Shown: piece by piece, positions 21,791 to 31,739 of the stretch
Layout: every line of letters starts with the position of its first letter
Position numbering within the stretch: the stretch's first letter is position 1
Source of the DNA: Cycas panzhihuaensis
Taxonomy: Eukaryota; Cycadophyta
NCBI GenBank assembly: GCA_023213395.1
Contig: CM041465.1
Location: 65,231,741 to 65,295,740 of the forward strand
Reading direction: 5' to 3'
Length of the DNA: 64,000 bases
Program-made: the position numbers and the translations under genes
The notes under the pieces: generated by a model
What the model was told of the DNA's origin: nothing
What the model saw: the letters and a program-made list of their open reading frames with translations, nothing else
The model's database searches: none

Positions 21791-22620
21791 TGTCAGAAGA
21801 TCGTTGATATATTTTTCTTGGGAGAGAAAGATTTTGCCATCCTTTTGAGTTACTTCAATTCCCAAGTAATATTTCATCAACCCGAGGTCAGACAATTCAA
21901 AAGTTTTAACAAGGTCCTTCTTGATTTGGTGATTACATTCACTATTCCTGTTATGAGCATGTCATCCACAAAGATTAAGAGGTAAGTGACTTTATCATTT
22001 TGGCACTTGATGAATAATGTTGCATCAACATCTTGATAGTCACAAACCTCATATCCAAGTTGCCTCATTCTTTCAGACAACTTGGTAAACCAAGCACGAG
22101 GGGCTTGCTTTAGGCCGTATAAGGACTTTTTGAGCCTACAAATTTTATGCTCCTGACCGTCAATCTCGTATCCTTCTGGCTGAGCCATGTAAATTTCTTC
22201 TTTAAGGTCCCCATTGAGAAATGCGGTCTTAACATCAAGTTGGTGGATTTTCCAACCACATTGAGCGCCCAAGGCTATAAGAGTTCTGATTGTAGGCCAC
22301 TTGGTTGTAGGAGCAAAGATTTCAGTGTAGTCAATACCTTCCCTTTATGTGAATCCTTTTGCTACCAACCTCGCCTTGTGTTTTTCTAGGGTGCCATCTG
22401 ATCTATACTTATTTTTTAACACCCATTTATTTTGAACTACCTTTCTTCCAAGTGGTAGATCAACAAGCTCCCATGTACCGTTCTTAACAAGAGATTGATA
22501 CTCTTCGTTCATGGCATTTCTCCAAGCTACATGCTTTACAGCTTCTTGGTACGTTAGGGGCTCTTCATTAAGAGCAAGATGCAGTTCTTTTGGCTTAAGC
22601 TCAACGGAAAGTGATTCATG
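21791..22620 (-). pseudogene. pol: Reverse transcriptase of copia element F
   Basis: RT blocks on the - strand: WRNAMNEEYQSLVKNGTWEL and VQNKWVLKNKYRSDG (22540-22400), HQLDVKTAFLNGDLKEEIYM (22245-22185), SLYGLKQAPRAW (22125-22090), and the catalytic LIFVDDMLITG at about 21980-21945. The catalytic Asp pair is intact. A stop at 22342-22344 (tga/taa class, after VAKGFT) separates the fingers from the palm, so the domain is nearly whole but not translatable as one chain. Confidence 0.92.
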
Positions 22621-24064
22621 CATCCTTGCTCTATGGGCACTTCTAGTGCCAGTTTTGCCTACCTCATCTGGTCGCATGTCTTTGTGTAGCTGGTAGGCTT
22701 CACGAAAACCTCGAGTTGGGAATGAGGTTTTCATTTCCACAACTTCTTGATCTTCGTTTTGATCCTGAAAAGGATCATGTGAAATATTTGGCACGGAGGA
22801 AGTTGATGATGCTGGAGAAGATGGGCCAGCCACAGATGTTGGAGAAGATGATCCTTCTGTTATGGCTTTGCCTTTGTCAACTTGGCTGTTCACAAATGAT
22901 GGTGCTGGATGTGTACACATTGGATTGGAGTCACAGCTTGTATCCTCTGAGGCTCTATTGTCGGATTCCAAGATTTTAAGCAACTGTTCAGCATCTTCCC
23001 CCCTAAATTTTGGAATCTGGATATCAAATTTAGTAGCATCATTAAATCGGTATGAAGGCGTCTTGGAGTCAAGTCTGAGTAATTGATCTTCAGTCTCTAC
23101 AAAGATAACATCTCTAGTGATGATGATTTTATGCTCTAAAGGTATAAAAACCTTGTATCCCTTTTTGTCCATAGGGTATCTGATAAAGATGCCTTTGATG
23201 GCTCTATCTTGGAGCTTATTTCTATGTTCCTGCAAAATATGAGCATAAGTAGAGCCAAAAATTCTGAAGTGGGAGATAGAGGGGGTTTGTCCATACCACA
23301 TTTCATGTGGAGAGGGGCCGAGCTTGGAGGGACTAACGGTGTTGATGTAATACACGGTCCATATAGCCTCGGCCCAAAGATAGATAGGGACATTCTTATA
23401 TACCGGAAGCACGAGCTATATTCATGATGGTCTGTTCATACGCTCGGCAACTCCATTTCTTTGGGGTGTACACTGCAATGATGGTCTGATGTTTGATTCC
23501 ATGTTGACGTAGGTACGATTCAAACTCATTGGATGTGTACTCGCCACCATTGTCAGTCCTGCGTATTTTGATCTTGAATCCAGATTCATTTTCCACGCGG
23601 GCCTTGAAAGCTTGAAACATAGAAAAAGCTTCATCTTTCTTTACAAGAAAAGCAACCCATACTTTCTTGGTAAAATCATCAATGAAAGTAATATAGTACC
23701 ACTTCTGTTTGATAGAAGGGATGGGCATAGGACCGCATATATCTGAGTGTACAAGCTGTAAAGTTTGGCTAGATTTCCACTGACTACGAGGAAAGGGTTG
23801 TCTTTGAGATTTAGCAATAATACATGCTTCACATTTAAAGGGCTTAGAGGGGAACTTAGGCAAACTAGGAAGAGTGTCTTGTAGTTCTCTTAAGCAATCA
23901 ATTTTGATATGGCCCATACGAGCATGCCATAGAGCTACTTGGGACAACTTTTGAGGAGTTAGGGTTGTGGTAAAAACAAATTCATCATCAACATAGTAGG
24001 CTTCAAAGGATGGTGAGCCAGTTAGGCGAAAAAGTTTACCATCAAGAATTCCGGTCATAACCAC
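22621..24064 (-). pseudogene. pol: Integrase of copia element F
   Basis: The - strand begins with the GAG-pre-integrase zinc region (LWHARMGH near 23935, CEAC near 23840). The catalytic core follows, with Asp in LVHSDICGPM (about 23755) and Asp in IRRTDNGGEY (about 23560). The Glu lies where the frame changes, around 23440-23480, seen as overlapping readings. The frame starting at 23412 continues with LWAEAIWTVYYINTVSP, HEMWYGQTPS, FGSTYAHI and a long Ser/Pro/Glu-rich spacer to RT. The frameshift in the core inactivates it. Confidence 0.9.
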
Positions 24065-24450
24065 AGCGTTTGAAGGAGGGTGAATGACACAGAGAGTTTG
24101 ATTGTTTGCAGTTACACTCAGATCAAATCCATGAGAGACAAGGGTAGACAGGGAGAGCGATTACGCTTTAGGCGAGAATATATAAAACATCAACAAGTGT
24201 AAAATCTGGAAGGCTTGGGAGTTTCAGCAGCGGTTCCAAGTCCTTGATGGTGAGATGATTTGTCGACCATGTATACAACACCACGAACTTGAGTCAAAAT
24301 CTTGAAAGAGCTGGCGATGACAAGTCATGTGTTGTGTTGCTCCGATATCCATGATCCACGATGAAGTATTTGAGGTAGCACTATTTGCAACTCCAAGTGG
24401 TGAAGGCAAAAGTGAATAAGCAAAGCCACAATGAGCCTCAATATACTTAG
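24065..24450 (-). pseudogene. Aspartic protease of copia element F
   Basis: After the zinc knuckle, the - strand encodes SSWIMDIGATQHMTCHRQLF (24365-24305), the usual copia protease active-site region. The catalytic triplet is D-I-G instead of the expected D-S-G, so it is probably inactive. Reading moves to other frames between 24225 and 24065, where the C-terminal half can be traced only weakly. Confidence 0.75.
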
Positions 24451-25334
24451 TGGATATATCAACAACATTTGATGAAGTGGTCCTAATTCTTTGAAGGTAT
24501 GCATGAGCAAATTGCGTTCCACCAAAAGCATCTTCAAAAGAAGTATTATCAACATTATGTGCACCACTTTGTTGATAACTTGGTAGTTTGTTGGTGGCAG
24601 TTCTACAATTTTTGGCATAATGTCCTCTTCTATTACACCTTTGGCACACGATTGTTTGATTTCTAGTCTAAGTATTGGGCTGGCTAGATTGTCTCTGATT
24701 ACTGGATCTAGGTCCAGGTTGATTATTTTGGCCTTGGCCTTGAGACTGTTTTTGTTGGAATTGGGGAGCTTGTTGACTAAGAGGGCGTTGTCCTTGTTGT
24801 CTACCTCTTCCTCTTCCACGGAAATTACCACCTCTATGACAGTATTGACCTTGATTTTTGGTGTAACAAAGATCTTCTTCCACTTCAAAAGCGATCAATT
24901 GGATCTGATGTAGTGGCAAAGTTGGTATCAAAGGTCTTATCAAATTCAATGAACTTATCAGCAAGATCCTCAAAGTTTAGGGTCTTCAAAGTTCCACTGG
25001 ATTGAAGACTCCCTAATAGATTTTTATAATCTGGGATATGGAGACATGACTGAATCAAGAAAGCCCATGTAATGCATTGAGTTTTAAAATCTTTATCAAT
25101 GGCTTGCTTGATTGGATGAAGGAGATTGATTGTCTCACTTGCATGTCCTTTCTGCATTTTCAATTTGTTCATCTTCAACACTAAGTGATCTCTCCATAGA
25201 CCTTCATACTTTACAGCATTTCTGACACTAGTGAACCACATGTCCCAATTTTCTTTCCCTTTTAGAATGCAGTTCACATTTTGCTTGAACTGTGAAGACA
25301 TTGTGTCTTGTTTTGGAAGGGAAGAAATGAACAA
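24451..25334 (-). pseudogene. gag: gag of copia element F with CCHC zinc knuckle
   Basis: The frame opens at 25334, with a second Met at 25301 (MSSQFKQNVNCILKGKENW) that better fits usual copia gag starts. The capsid-like part includes NWDMWFTSVRNAVKYEGLW and SCLHIPDYKNLLGSL. A basic, Gln-rich region follows, and then a perfect CCHC knuckle CQRCNRRGHYAKNC at 24646-24605, which binds RNA. A frameshift near 24880 splits capsid from nucleocapsid. Product would be the particle protein acting in the cytoplasm. Confidence 0.85.
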
Positions 25335-25467
25335 GGGACTATAAAAGTGATGGCAATAAATGACTGATCACTATTTACAAATGGGAAATGTAATGAAGTA
25401 GTGTAGAAGATGGAAGAAGAAGTGAGAATGGTTGCTCAAAGATGAAGGGAGCAACTTAGAGAAAAGT

Positions 25468-25595
25468 CACCAACACTTGTGACAAATATTAACCTGACGC
25501 AGCAGGAATATGAGAAGCACTATGATAAAAATTGGCCACTAACACTTGTGGCAAATATTAACCTGATGCAGCAGGAATATGAGAAGCACTATGAT
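25468..25595. repeat. 69-bp tandem duplication in the F leader
   Basis: Two copies of a unit containing aacacttgtg, aaatattaacctgac/tgc and gcaggaatatgagaagcac, starting at 25468 and 25537, with very few differences. Their similarity suggests a recent duplication. Confidence 0.85.
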
Positions 25596-26490
25596 TGTGA
25601 TTACACTATGGATCACTTTTTACAAATAAGTAAGTGATCAATATACAAGATTGTAGGCCAATGTAGAAGTTGACATCATTGGGTTTACACAACTTGAAAC
25701 TCGAATGTAGCATGCATAATCAACCCAATAACCTCTAACTTGTGTCCAACGTGTAGTTGAGGTTGTTGAAGAGATGCCTAGGCTTCTAGTAGAATTAATT
25801 TGGCCTTCACCATGATACGCAATCGTGCTTGGTGATGAAATCCAAGTCACAACGAGCCCGTGTACTCCCAATCCTCACCAGTTCACCAATGAGCGACTAT
25901 ATACCTCCTCTAAATAGTGGTACATGCATACCCATGGCTATGATGATATTGGATCGGTATATTTTAATCTTGTATTAAAGTTTCGATTTTCTGGTTGGTT
26001 ATCAGGATGATCCCTGATTGAGGCACGATGGTATGGCTAACCAAACCTCACCAATATTCCGGTTTAGTCCAGTCCCAACTTGAAACCCACACCTCCTTTA
26101 TGGCACTAAGATTACGCCAACCAAGGTATCTCAACCTTGGTGAGTGTGTGAACAGGTACAAGATGGCAGAAAATAGCATACATGATGCGTTCCTTTTAGG
26201 AAGAGTGAAAAGATTATCGAATTGCATCAAACGTACATTTAACTGAAAATAATGCTTGCTTGGAGTGCTTGCTTGAAGTGTCTTTGGAGTGCTTGCTTTG
26301 GGTGATTTTAGAGTGCTGAAATGCAATGCTAATAAGTGAGTGAGGACACCGGATATTGCTCTGATCCAGGTGTTTTTTTCTCACTTTTACAATGGGCTTT
26401 TAAGCCTTATAAAAAGGAAGAAATTTTCTTCACTTTTTTTTCTTTTTTTTTTTTTGTTAATACAAAAAAAGTACTCCTTACTAAATCTGC

Positions 26491-26870
26491 AATAACTTTC
26501 TCCCACGATATCAAAATGGAGTGCCAATTTTTATGCTACAAACTAGACTCAGAGCTTCATCTTCAGGAAGTGGAATCAGGTCCAAATGAGTTCTGGAAAG
26601 TTTTTGACAGCCCCGCAAAGTTAGGAAATTATATTTTTCCAGAATTCTTACTAAAAATAACTGTTGTTCACTAAAATAGTAATAACTTCCTCATACGATA
26701 TCCAAATTAGGTGCTAGTTTTTGCACTAGAAAGTAGACTCAGAGACCCATCTTTGACAATTGGAATCACTTCAATTGGATCTCTGTAGAAGATTTTGCAG
26801 ACCTATGAAGTTTAGTAATCAAATTGTATTTCTACAAAAATTTTAGCTTGCTAATATCTCATTAGCACAT
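26491..26870. repeat. Diverged ~190-bp tandem repeat in the F leader
   Basis: The words aataactttctcccacgata (26491) and aataacttcctcatacgata (26681) begin two units that also share actagactcagag/gtagactcagag, ggaatca and a late gaca/gcagacc block. Period is exactly 190 at the start. A third partial unit may begin near 26860 (taatatctcatt). Confidence 0.7.
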
Positions 26871-27318
26871 GATACCATATGAAATTTCCATCATTTTTTG
26901 ATCGCCAGGATTCCAATATGGGCAAGGTGAGAGCATACAATAATAGATATTTTAAATGGCTCAAAATTCTTTAAAAAAAATGGGTAAAAGCTCCCTTACA
27001 ATCATTCTTCTAAATCTTTGGAAAAATTTGGTGACATTTCCCCTTGTTAAATGGACAAAAAAGGGAAAAGAAAAAGAAGAATGAGATAGCATGAATGGCC
27101 AGCAAAGGATTGGAATCCTTGGGCCTTACAACTCCTTGTATTATGCTTCCAAATCTGCAAAAGAGAAAGGAAAAGTAAACAATACAAAATATGCTATCAT
27201 AATAACTTCAAAATATTTCTAAATTTACTTTCACAATCTCCTTCACCACATGGATTGTGGGGGAGAAGGAAGTGATGGCTCCATTGCGAGTGCAAGTGGG
27301 GAATATGAAGGAAGCAAG

Positions 27319-27331
27319 CTCTGATACCACA
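27319..27331 (-). other. Primer-binding site of element F
   Basis: On the - strand, directly after the 5' LTR, the sequence gtggtatcagagc gives the common plant site complementary to initiator methionine tRNA. Confidence 0.9.
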
Positions 27332-27628
27332 TGAAAAGAGTGGATCTATCCTTCATCTCCATGTACTAAACACAAAGGTAAACATGGGAGTAAGAGAGAC
27401 TTGAGAGAAAGAAAGTAGCTCTCACAAAATGGGGAGGTAATAATGAATCTCCTCCATTGAGCTTTACTTTTATATTGAGAGAGGGAGCATTTGAGTTAGG
27501 TGAAATGAAATTACACATAATGCACATGAAAGTGCATTTCAATTAAGTGATCTGATTTAAAGTTCACTTAAGACTATTTTTCAAAATAATCAACTAATGT
27601 AATGACCTTATATCATTAACCCTTTTCA
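27332..27628 (-). repeat. 5' LTR of element F
   Basis: 297 bp, on the + strand tgaaaagag to ccttttca, near-identical to 20312-20608 with about ten substitutions. Placement next to the primer-binding site identifies it as the 5' LTR in - strand orientation. Confidence 0.95.
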
Positions 27629-27633
27629 CAACA

Positions 27634-28790
27634 TGTTTACAACTACTTTGCTTCCTTGGTTGTAATATTTCTGGTTCTCTGGTTATAACTACTTTGCTTC
27701 CCTAGTCACAACCTCCTGCATCTAAATTCTAGCCATTTCACCTCCTTAGTTGTAACCCTTTATATCTATGTTGTAACCTCTTTGTCTCCTTAGTTGTAAC
27801 CCTTTATATCCAAGTTATAACTACTTTACCTCCTTGATTATAAGCTTTTACATCTGAGTTGTAACCGCTTCGCCTCCTTAGTTCTAATCTTTTATGTTTA
27901 AGTTACAACCACTTCACTTTCTTAGTTGCAACCTTCTGCATCAAAGTTGCAGTCATTTCACTTCCTTGGTTACAACCTTATGTGTCCAAGTTGTAATTAC
28001 TTTGTCTCCTTAGTTATAACCTTTTACATCTAAGTTATAATTGCTTTGCTTCCTTGGTTATAACCTTTTACATTCGAGTTACAACTACTTCATCTCCTTG
28101 GTTGTAATCTTTTACGTTTGAGTTATAACTGCTTTAGCTCCTTAGTTGTAACCTTTAATATTCAAGTTATAACTACTTCACCTCCTTGGTTGTAACTTTT
28201 TATGTCCACGTTATAACCTCTTCATCTCCTTGGTTATAACCTTTTGTGTCTGAATTACAACCTCTCTCTTCCTTGGTTATAACCTTTTGCATTTGAGTTA
28301 CAACCACTTTATCTCCTTGCTTATAACCTTTTGCGTCTAAGTTACAATTGTTTTATCTCTTTAGTTGTAACCTTTTACATATGAATTATAATCACTTTGC
28401 TTTCTTGGTTATAAACTTTTTCATCTGAGTTACAATCATTCTTGGTTGCACCCTTTTGCATCCTGGGTTACAATCATTTCGCTCCATAGGTTACAACTTT
28501 CTATGTTCTAGGTTGTAACTATTTTTCTCCATAGGTTGAAACCTTTTGTATCCCAAGTTATAATTATTTTACTCCATAGGTTGTAACCTTCTGCATCCCA
28601 GGTTATAACTATTTTACTCCATAGGTTGCAACCTTCTATATTCTAGGTTGCAAACACTCAGCTTCCATGTTTCTAACTTTTTGCATCCAAGGTGTAACTA
28701 TTATTCATTCTTAGTTGTAACCTTCTGCATCCTGGGTTACAATTATTTTTACTCCATAAGATATAATCTTATACATCTTGGGTTGTAAGT
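27634..28790. repeat. 44-bp minisatellite, right arm
   Basis: About 25 imperfect copies of a 44-bp unit, made of two similar halves of about 22 bp that each begin gttgtaa/gttataa/gttacaa. A typical pair reads gttgtaatcttttacgtttg then agttataactgctttagctc. Units vary by substitutions more than by length. On C's coding strand the array follows integrase. Because 44 is not a multiple of three, each unit would shift the frame if translated. Confidence 0.85.
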
Positions 28791-28889
28791 CTTTATATTC
28801 TTGATCAATTTTATACTTTGAAATTATTAAGGAAATTATATTCCCATGAAATTAGGTTCCCATAATTTTTGTGCTCTTGTTTTTTTTCT

Positions 28890-30150
28890 TTTATTTTTTC
28901 AACTTACCATATATCATTTCAATTGACTTATATTGACTAGTTTCTCAAGTAATGTTTCATCAAGTTGTTGGAGTTGTACTGCTTCATTCTGTCAAATTTT
29001 GTTCACCTTGTATAGACTAAGCCATCATAATTTTAACTTTCCTAGCTTTATACAAAATTTACTATTGTATAGACGTATGAGATCTCCTTCTTGAAAGTGT
29101 GGGACTTTAAGATCTCAACCATGCCATGCTTTTCATCGTATTTTTTTTATTTTTAGTTCCCATAAGGCCCTTGCCTATTTTTCATCCAATTTCATTAACT
29201 TTAAGTGTCGTTGGTACCATGAATCCTCTTTTGATGGTTGTAGTTCAACTGCCACTCACAAACTTTCCATTTGGAATTCTAAAGAAAGCACAGCCTCTAA
29301 TCCATAGACCAACTAGAATGGAGTTTATTTGTGGGGCCTTTTTATTATTTTCCTATCAGCCCAGAAGACCAAATAAAGACACTCTACCTAATCCATCCAT
29401 CCTTAATTATAAATTTTAGATAATGCCAATTTTAGAATTTTGTTTGTGCTCTCCACTTGCCCATTGGCTTTTGGATAATACATAAAAGACTTTAAATATT
29501 AGATCAATAATTCTTGTATAAGATGCTTTATTATTTTATTAAGGAAGTTATTTCCTTGATCGAAAATAATTTCTAACAAGTAGCTAAATCAAATAATTAT
29601 CATTTCAAATAAATATTAGGTTATACTCCAAGTATCACATATCCTCATTACTTTTATTTCAGTCCATTTTATTAAAAAATTAGGGGCTACTAGAATATAC
29701 CTTACATTTATACAATTGATTAGTAGACTGATAGGTCCAACAAAATCTAATTCCTATTTTTTAAATGCAGCTTAGACCAATATGGGGAATAAGGGCATAA
29801 AATGGTTCTTTGCTGTCTTCCCCACTCACTCGCATGTATTGTAGCTACAGACCTATTTTTATACATCTTTAAAAATCATGGGCCACCAGAGTCATGCCAA
29901 TAAAATTATCTTACTTATAGATTTAATACCATAATGTTTCATTGTGTCTCTTTCATGGGCTTCTCTAATAACAACTTCCACTTCATGCTCCATTATGCAT
30001 CTTCTTAGGACTTGATCTAGTCCTATCCTATATAATGTTCCCTAGATTAATTAGAAGGGAAAAGTTTTTATGATAAAACTTTGTAATTCTATGCACTCCA
30101 TCCCTTGCAGTGTTTGTCTTGTCACTAGGTATTGTGTAATGTCTTAATAC
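28890..30150 (-). pseudogene. pol: Integrase of element C
   Basis: On the - strand, an N-terminal zinc-finger-like region (REAHERDTMKHYG, WWPMIFKDVYKN, about 29970-29860) is followed by a decayed core. The YYPKANGQVESTNKILKLAL block at 29490-29430 contains the catalytic Glu. Next come a part resembling WADR, KRPH and LVYGLEAV (29360-29300), then GDLIRLYNSKFCIKLGKLKL and QLQQLDETLLEKLVNISQLK (about 29070-28900). This end fits Ty3/gypsy elements without chromodomain. The region around the first two catalytic Asp (29520-29800) is too damaged to read. Many stops. Confidence 0.75.
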
Positions 30151-30630
30151 TAATTAGGAACTGCTTTGATAGAGAATAATTTTGCATCTGAAAAGTCATC
30201 ATATATCCTTATTAACAATTCCCCATCTACTTTCCTTGATAATAAGTTTGGGATTGTATGTTTGACATTATTTTTTACTATAATCTTGAAATTAAATTCT
30301 TGGGCCAACATAAGCCACCTGCTAATTCTTCCTTTGAACTATAGGCTTAATAATTAGATACAAAGGGCCTGATGATCTATAAAAATGATAAATAGATTAG
30401 CTAGAAAATAATGTCTGAATTTTTGAAGAGCATATACCATGCCCAATCCTTCATGTTCTTTCACAGAGTAATTTTTTCTACCTCTATTAGTTTTTAACTT
30501 GCAAAATAAATTGACAAGTCTATTTTGTTATTTTTTAGCTATGTTAATATACATCCAATGGCAAATAAGGAGGTATCCACATGTATATAAAAGGGCTTAT
30601 CCTAGTCTAAAAATCTTAGAATTGGTGCTT
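30151..30630 (-). pseudogene. pol: RNase H of element C
   Basis: The - strand reads YFAS, KEHEGLGMVYALQKFRHYFL (30475-30400), then FIDHQALC and a part with KGRISRWLMLAQEFNFKI (30330-30280), closing with NLLSRKVDGELL. These are standard gypsy RNase H landmarks. The start of the domain near 30620 is decayed. Confidence 0.8.
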
Positions 30631-31537
30631 AGGCTATATTTCTTTTCAATAATTTAAATGCCAACTACTATTATAACTTCCATTGCCATTTAATTTTCCT
30701 TTTTAATAGGATTTCTAGGGGATGAACTATCTGAGAATAATTTTTTATAAACTTATAATAGTACCCCGTCATTCCTAAAAATCCTTTAACCTGCCACTGA
30801 GTCTTTAGCACTAGAAAAATTTAAATTACTACTACCTTATTGGGATCTATGAGTAGTCCATTATTATTACTACATAACCCAATAAGGTCCCAAATGGTAC
30901 CATAATGGTGTATTTTGTAGGATTTAAACATAATTTATTCCCTATACATGTTTCAAGCATCAAACATAAACAACTATGATGATCTTTCAATAGAGTGAAT
31001 AATGTCCAATCATCCAAAAACACCTCAATTATTTTTCTTATTATTTGCTTGAAGATATTAAGGATTACTCTTTGAAATATAGTCAGGGCATTCGTCAATT
31101 CAAATGGCATTGCTCTAAATGCATATGTACCCTATTATGTTATAAAGGTCAGCTTTAATTGGTCCTCTAGTGTAATTCAAACATAATTGTATCCATTGAA
31201 TCCATCGGCGAATAAGTACATCTCATGTCTTACCACTTTTTCTAGAATATCTTATATAAAAAGAATTGGGAATGGATCTTTTTTTGTTACCTTGTTTAAT
31301 GCTTTGTAGTCAACGCGCACTCTTCATATTTTTCTTGGGAATGACTATGATAAGACTTACTGATTCACTATTTTAACTTCAAAAATATAATTTACATCTA
31401 ATAACTTGTCAAACTTAGCTTTGACTTTCTCCTTGTATTTTTTATTTAAGTGGTATAGTCATTACTTATTGGTTTAGCTCCCTCTACCACTTTAATCTTA
31501 TGTTCATCCAAATATGGTGGAATGCCCTTTAAATCCT
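30631..31537 (-). pseudogene. pol: Reverse transcriptase of element C
   Basis: On the - strand YKDLKGIPPYLDEHKI opens the domain at about 31540-31480; RVDYKALNKVTKKDPFPILF follows (31320-31260), then FADGFNGYN, RAMPFELTNALTIFQRV (31125-31065) and the catalytic EVFLDDW at about 31024-31004, with both Asp intact. The downstream GNKLCLNPTKYTI and LLGYVV blocks follow. Stops in the upstream half and frame changes near 31140 disrupt it. Solo LTR G lies just upstream at 31543, splitting the linker. Confidence 0.85.
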
Positions 31538-31542
31538 TATAG

Positions 31543-31739
31543 TATTAGATAATATAATAATAATGTTTTGGAGGCTAAAATTTTGATAGGTTAGCAGCAT
31601 AGTTTCCCCCCCAAACTTTTGTAAGAGATCTAAGGAGGGTGGGAGCCCCCCTTGGCTAGGGGATGCAGGGGGAGACAAAACCCCTCCTACAAAGAGAGGG
31701 TTCAGGGGTAATAGCCCCTAACCCAAAAAGCTAGCACTA
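31543..31739 (-). mobile_element. Solo LTR G, part on the left of element B
   Basis: With 50178-50636 this makes an insertion of about 656 bp with terminal tattag and caaca on the + strand and the perfect TSD tatag at 31538-31542 and 50637-50641. The ends read TG-like/TA on the - strand. No internal genes are present, so a solo LTR left by recombination is the simplest explanation. It contains an unusual GC-rich block (31610-31735), unlike the AT-rich rest. Confidence 0.65.

Larger units (their letters stand above)
25335..27318 (-). other. Long 5' leader of element F
   Basis: About 2 kb without a gag-pol frame between the 5' LTR and the gag start. It holds a 69-bp direct duplication (25468-25595) and two 190-bp diverged repeats (from 26491 and 26681). 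A short cluster of gtgcttgctt repeats lies near 26255-26300. No domain is recognisable. Element D, which has little coding sequence left, has an internal segment of similar length. Confidence 0.6.
20312..27628 (-). mobile_element. Element F: Ty1/copia LTR retrotransposon
   Basis: Two 297-bp LTRs (20312-20608 and 27332-27628) flank a - strand gag-pol in copia order: gag, zinc knuckle, protease, integrase, RT, RNase H. TSD caaca is perfect at 20307-20311 and 27629-27633. The LTRs differ at only about ten positions, so F is younger than A or B. It nevertheless has a few frameshifts and stops in pol. Its 5' leader is unusually long (about 2 kb). Confidence 0.95.

Noticed and set aside
22716-22979. 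+ strand frames within copia element F
   Set aside because: They are shadows of the well-supported - strand polyprotein.
27634-28790. Regular repeats with spacer-like parts, resembling a CRISPR array
   Set aside because: Units are degenerate, halves resemble one another, there is no fixed repeat/unique spacer pattern, and the surroundings are plant retrotransposon.
31610-31735. Organelle DNA insertion, because of the sudden GC-rich composition
   Set aside because: No recognisable plastid or mitochondrial gene; the block lies inside the TSD-bounded G insertion.
31735-31739. The string cacta at both ends of element B, which could suggest a CACTA DNA transposon
   Set aside because: It lies outside the LTR termini as a 5-bp target duplication; B has LTRs, a primer-binding site, polypurine tract and retrotransposon genes, and no inverted CACTA ends.
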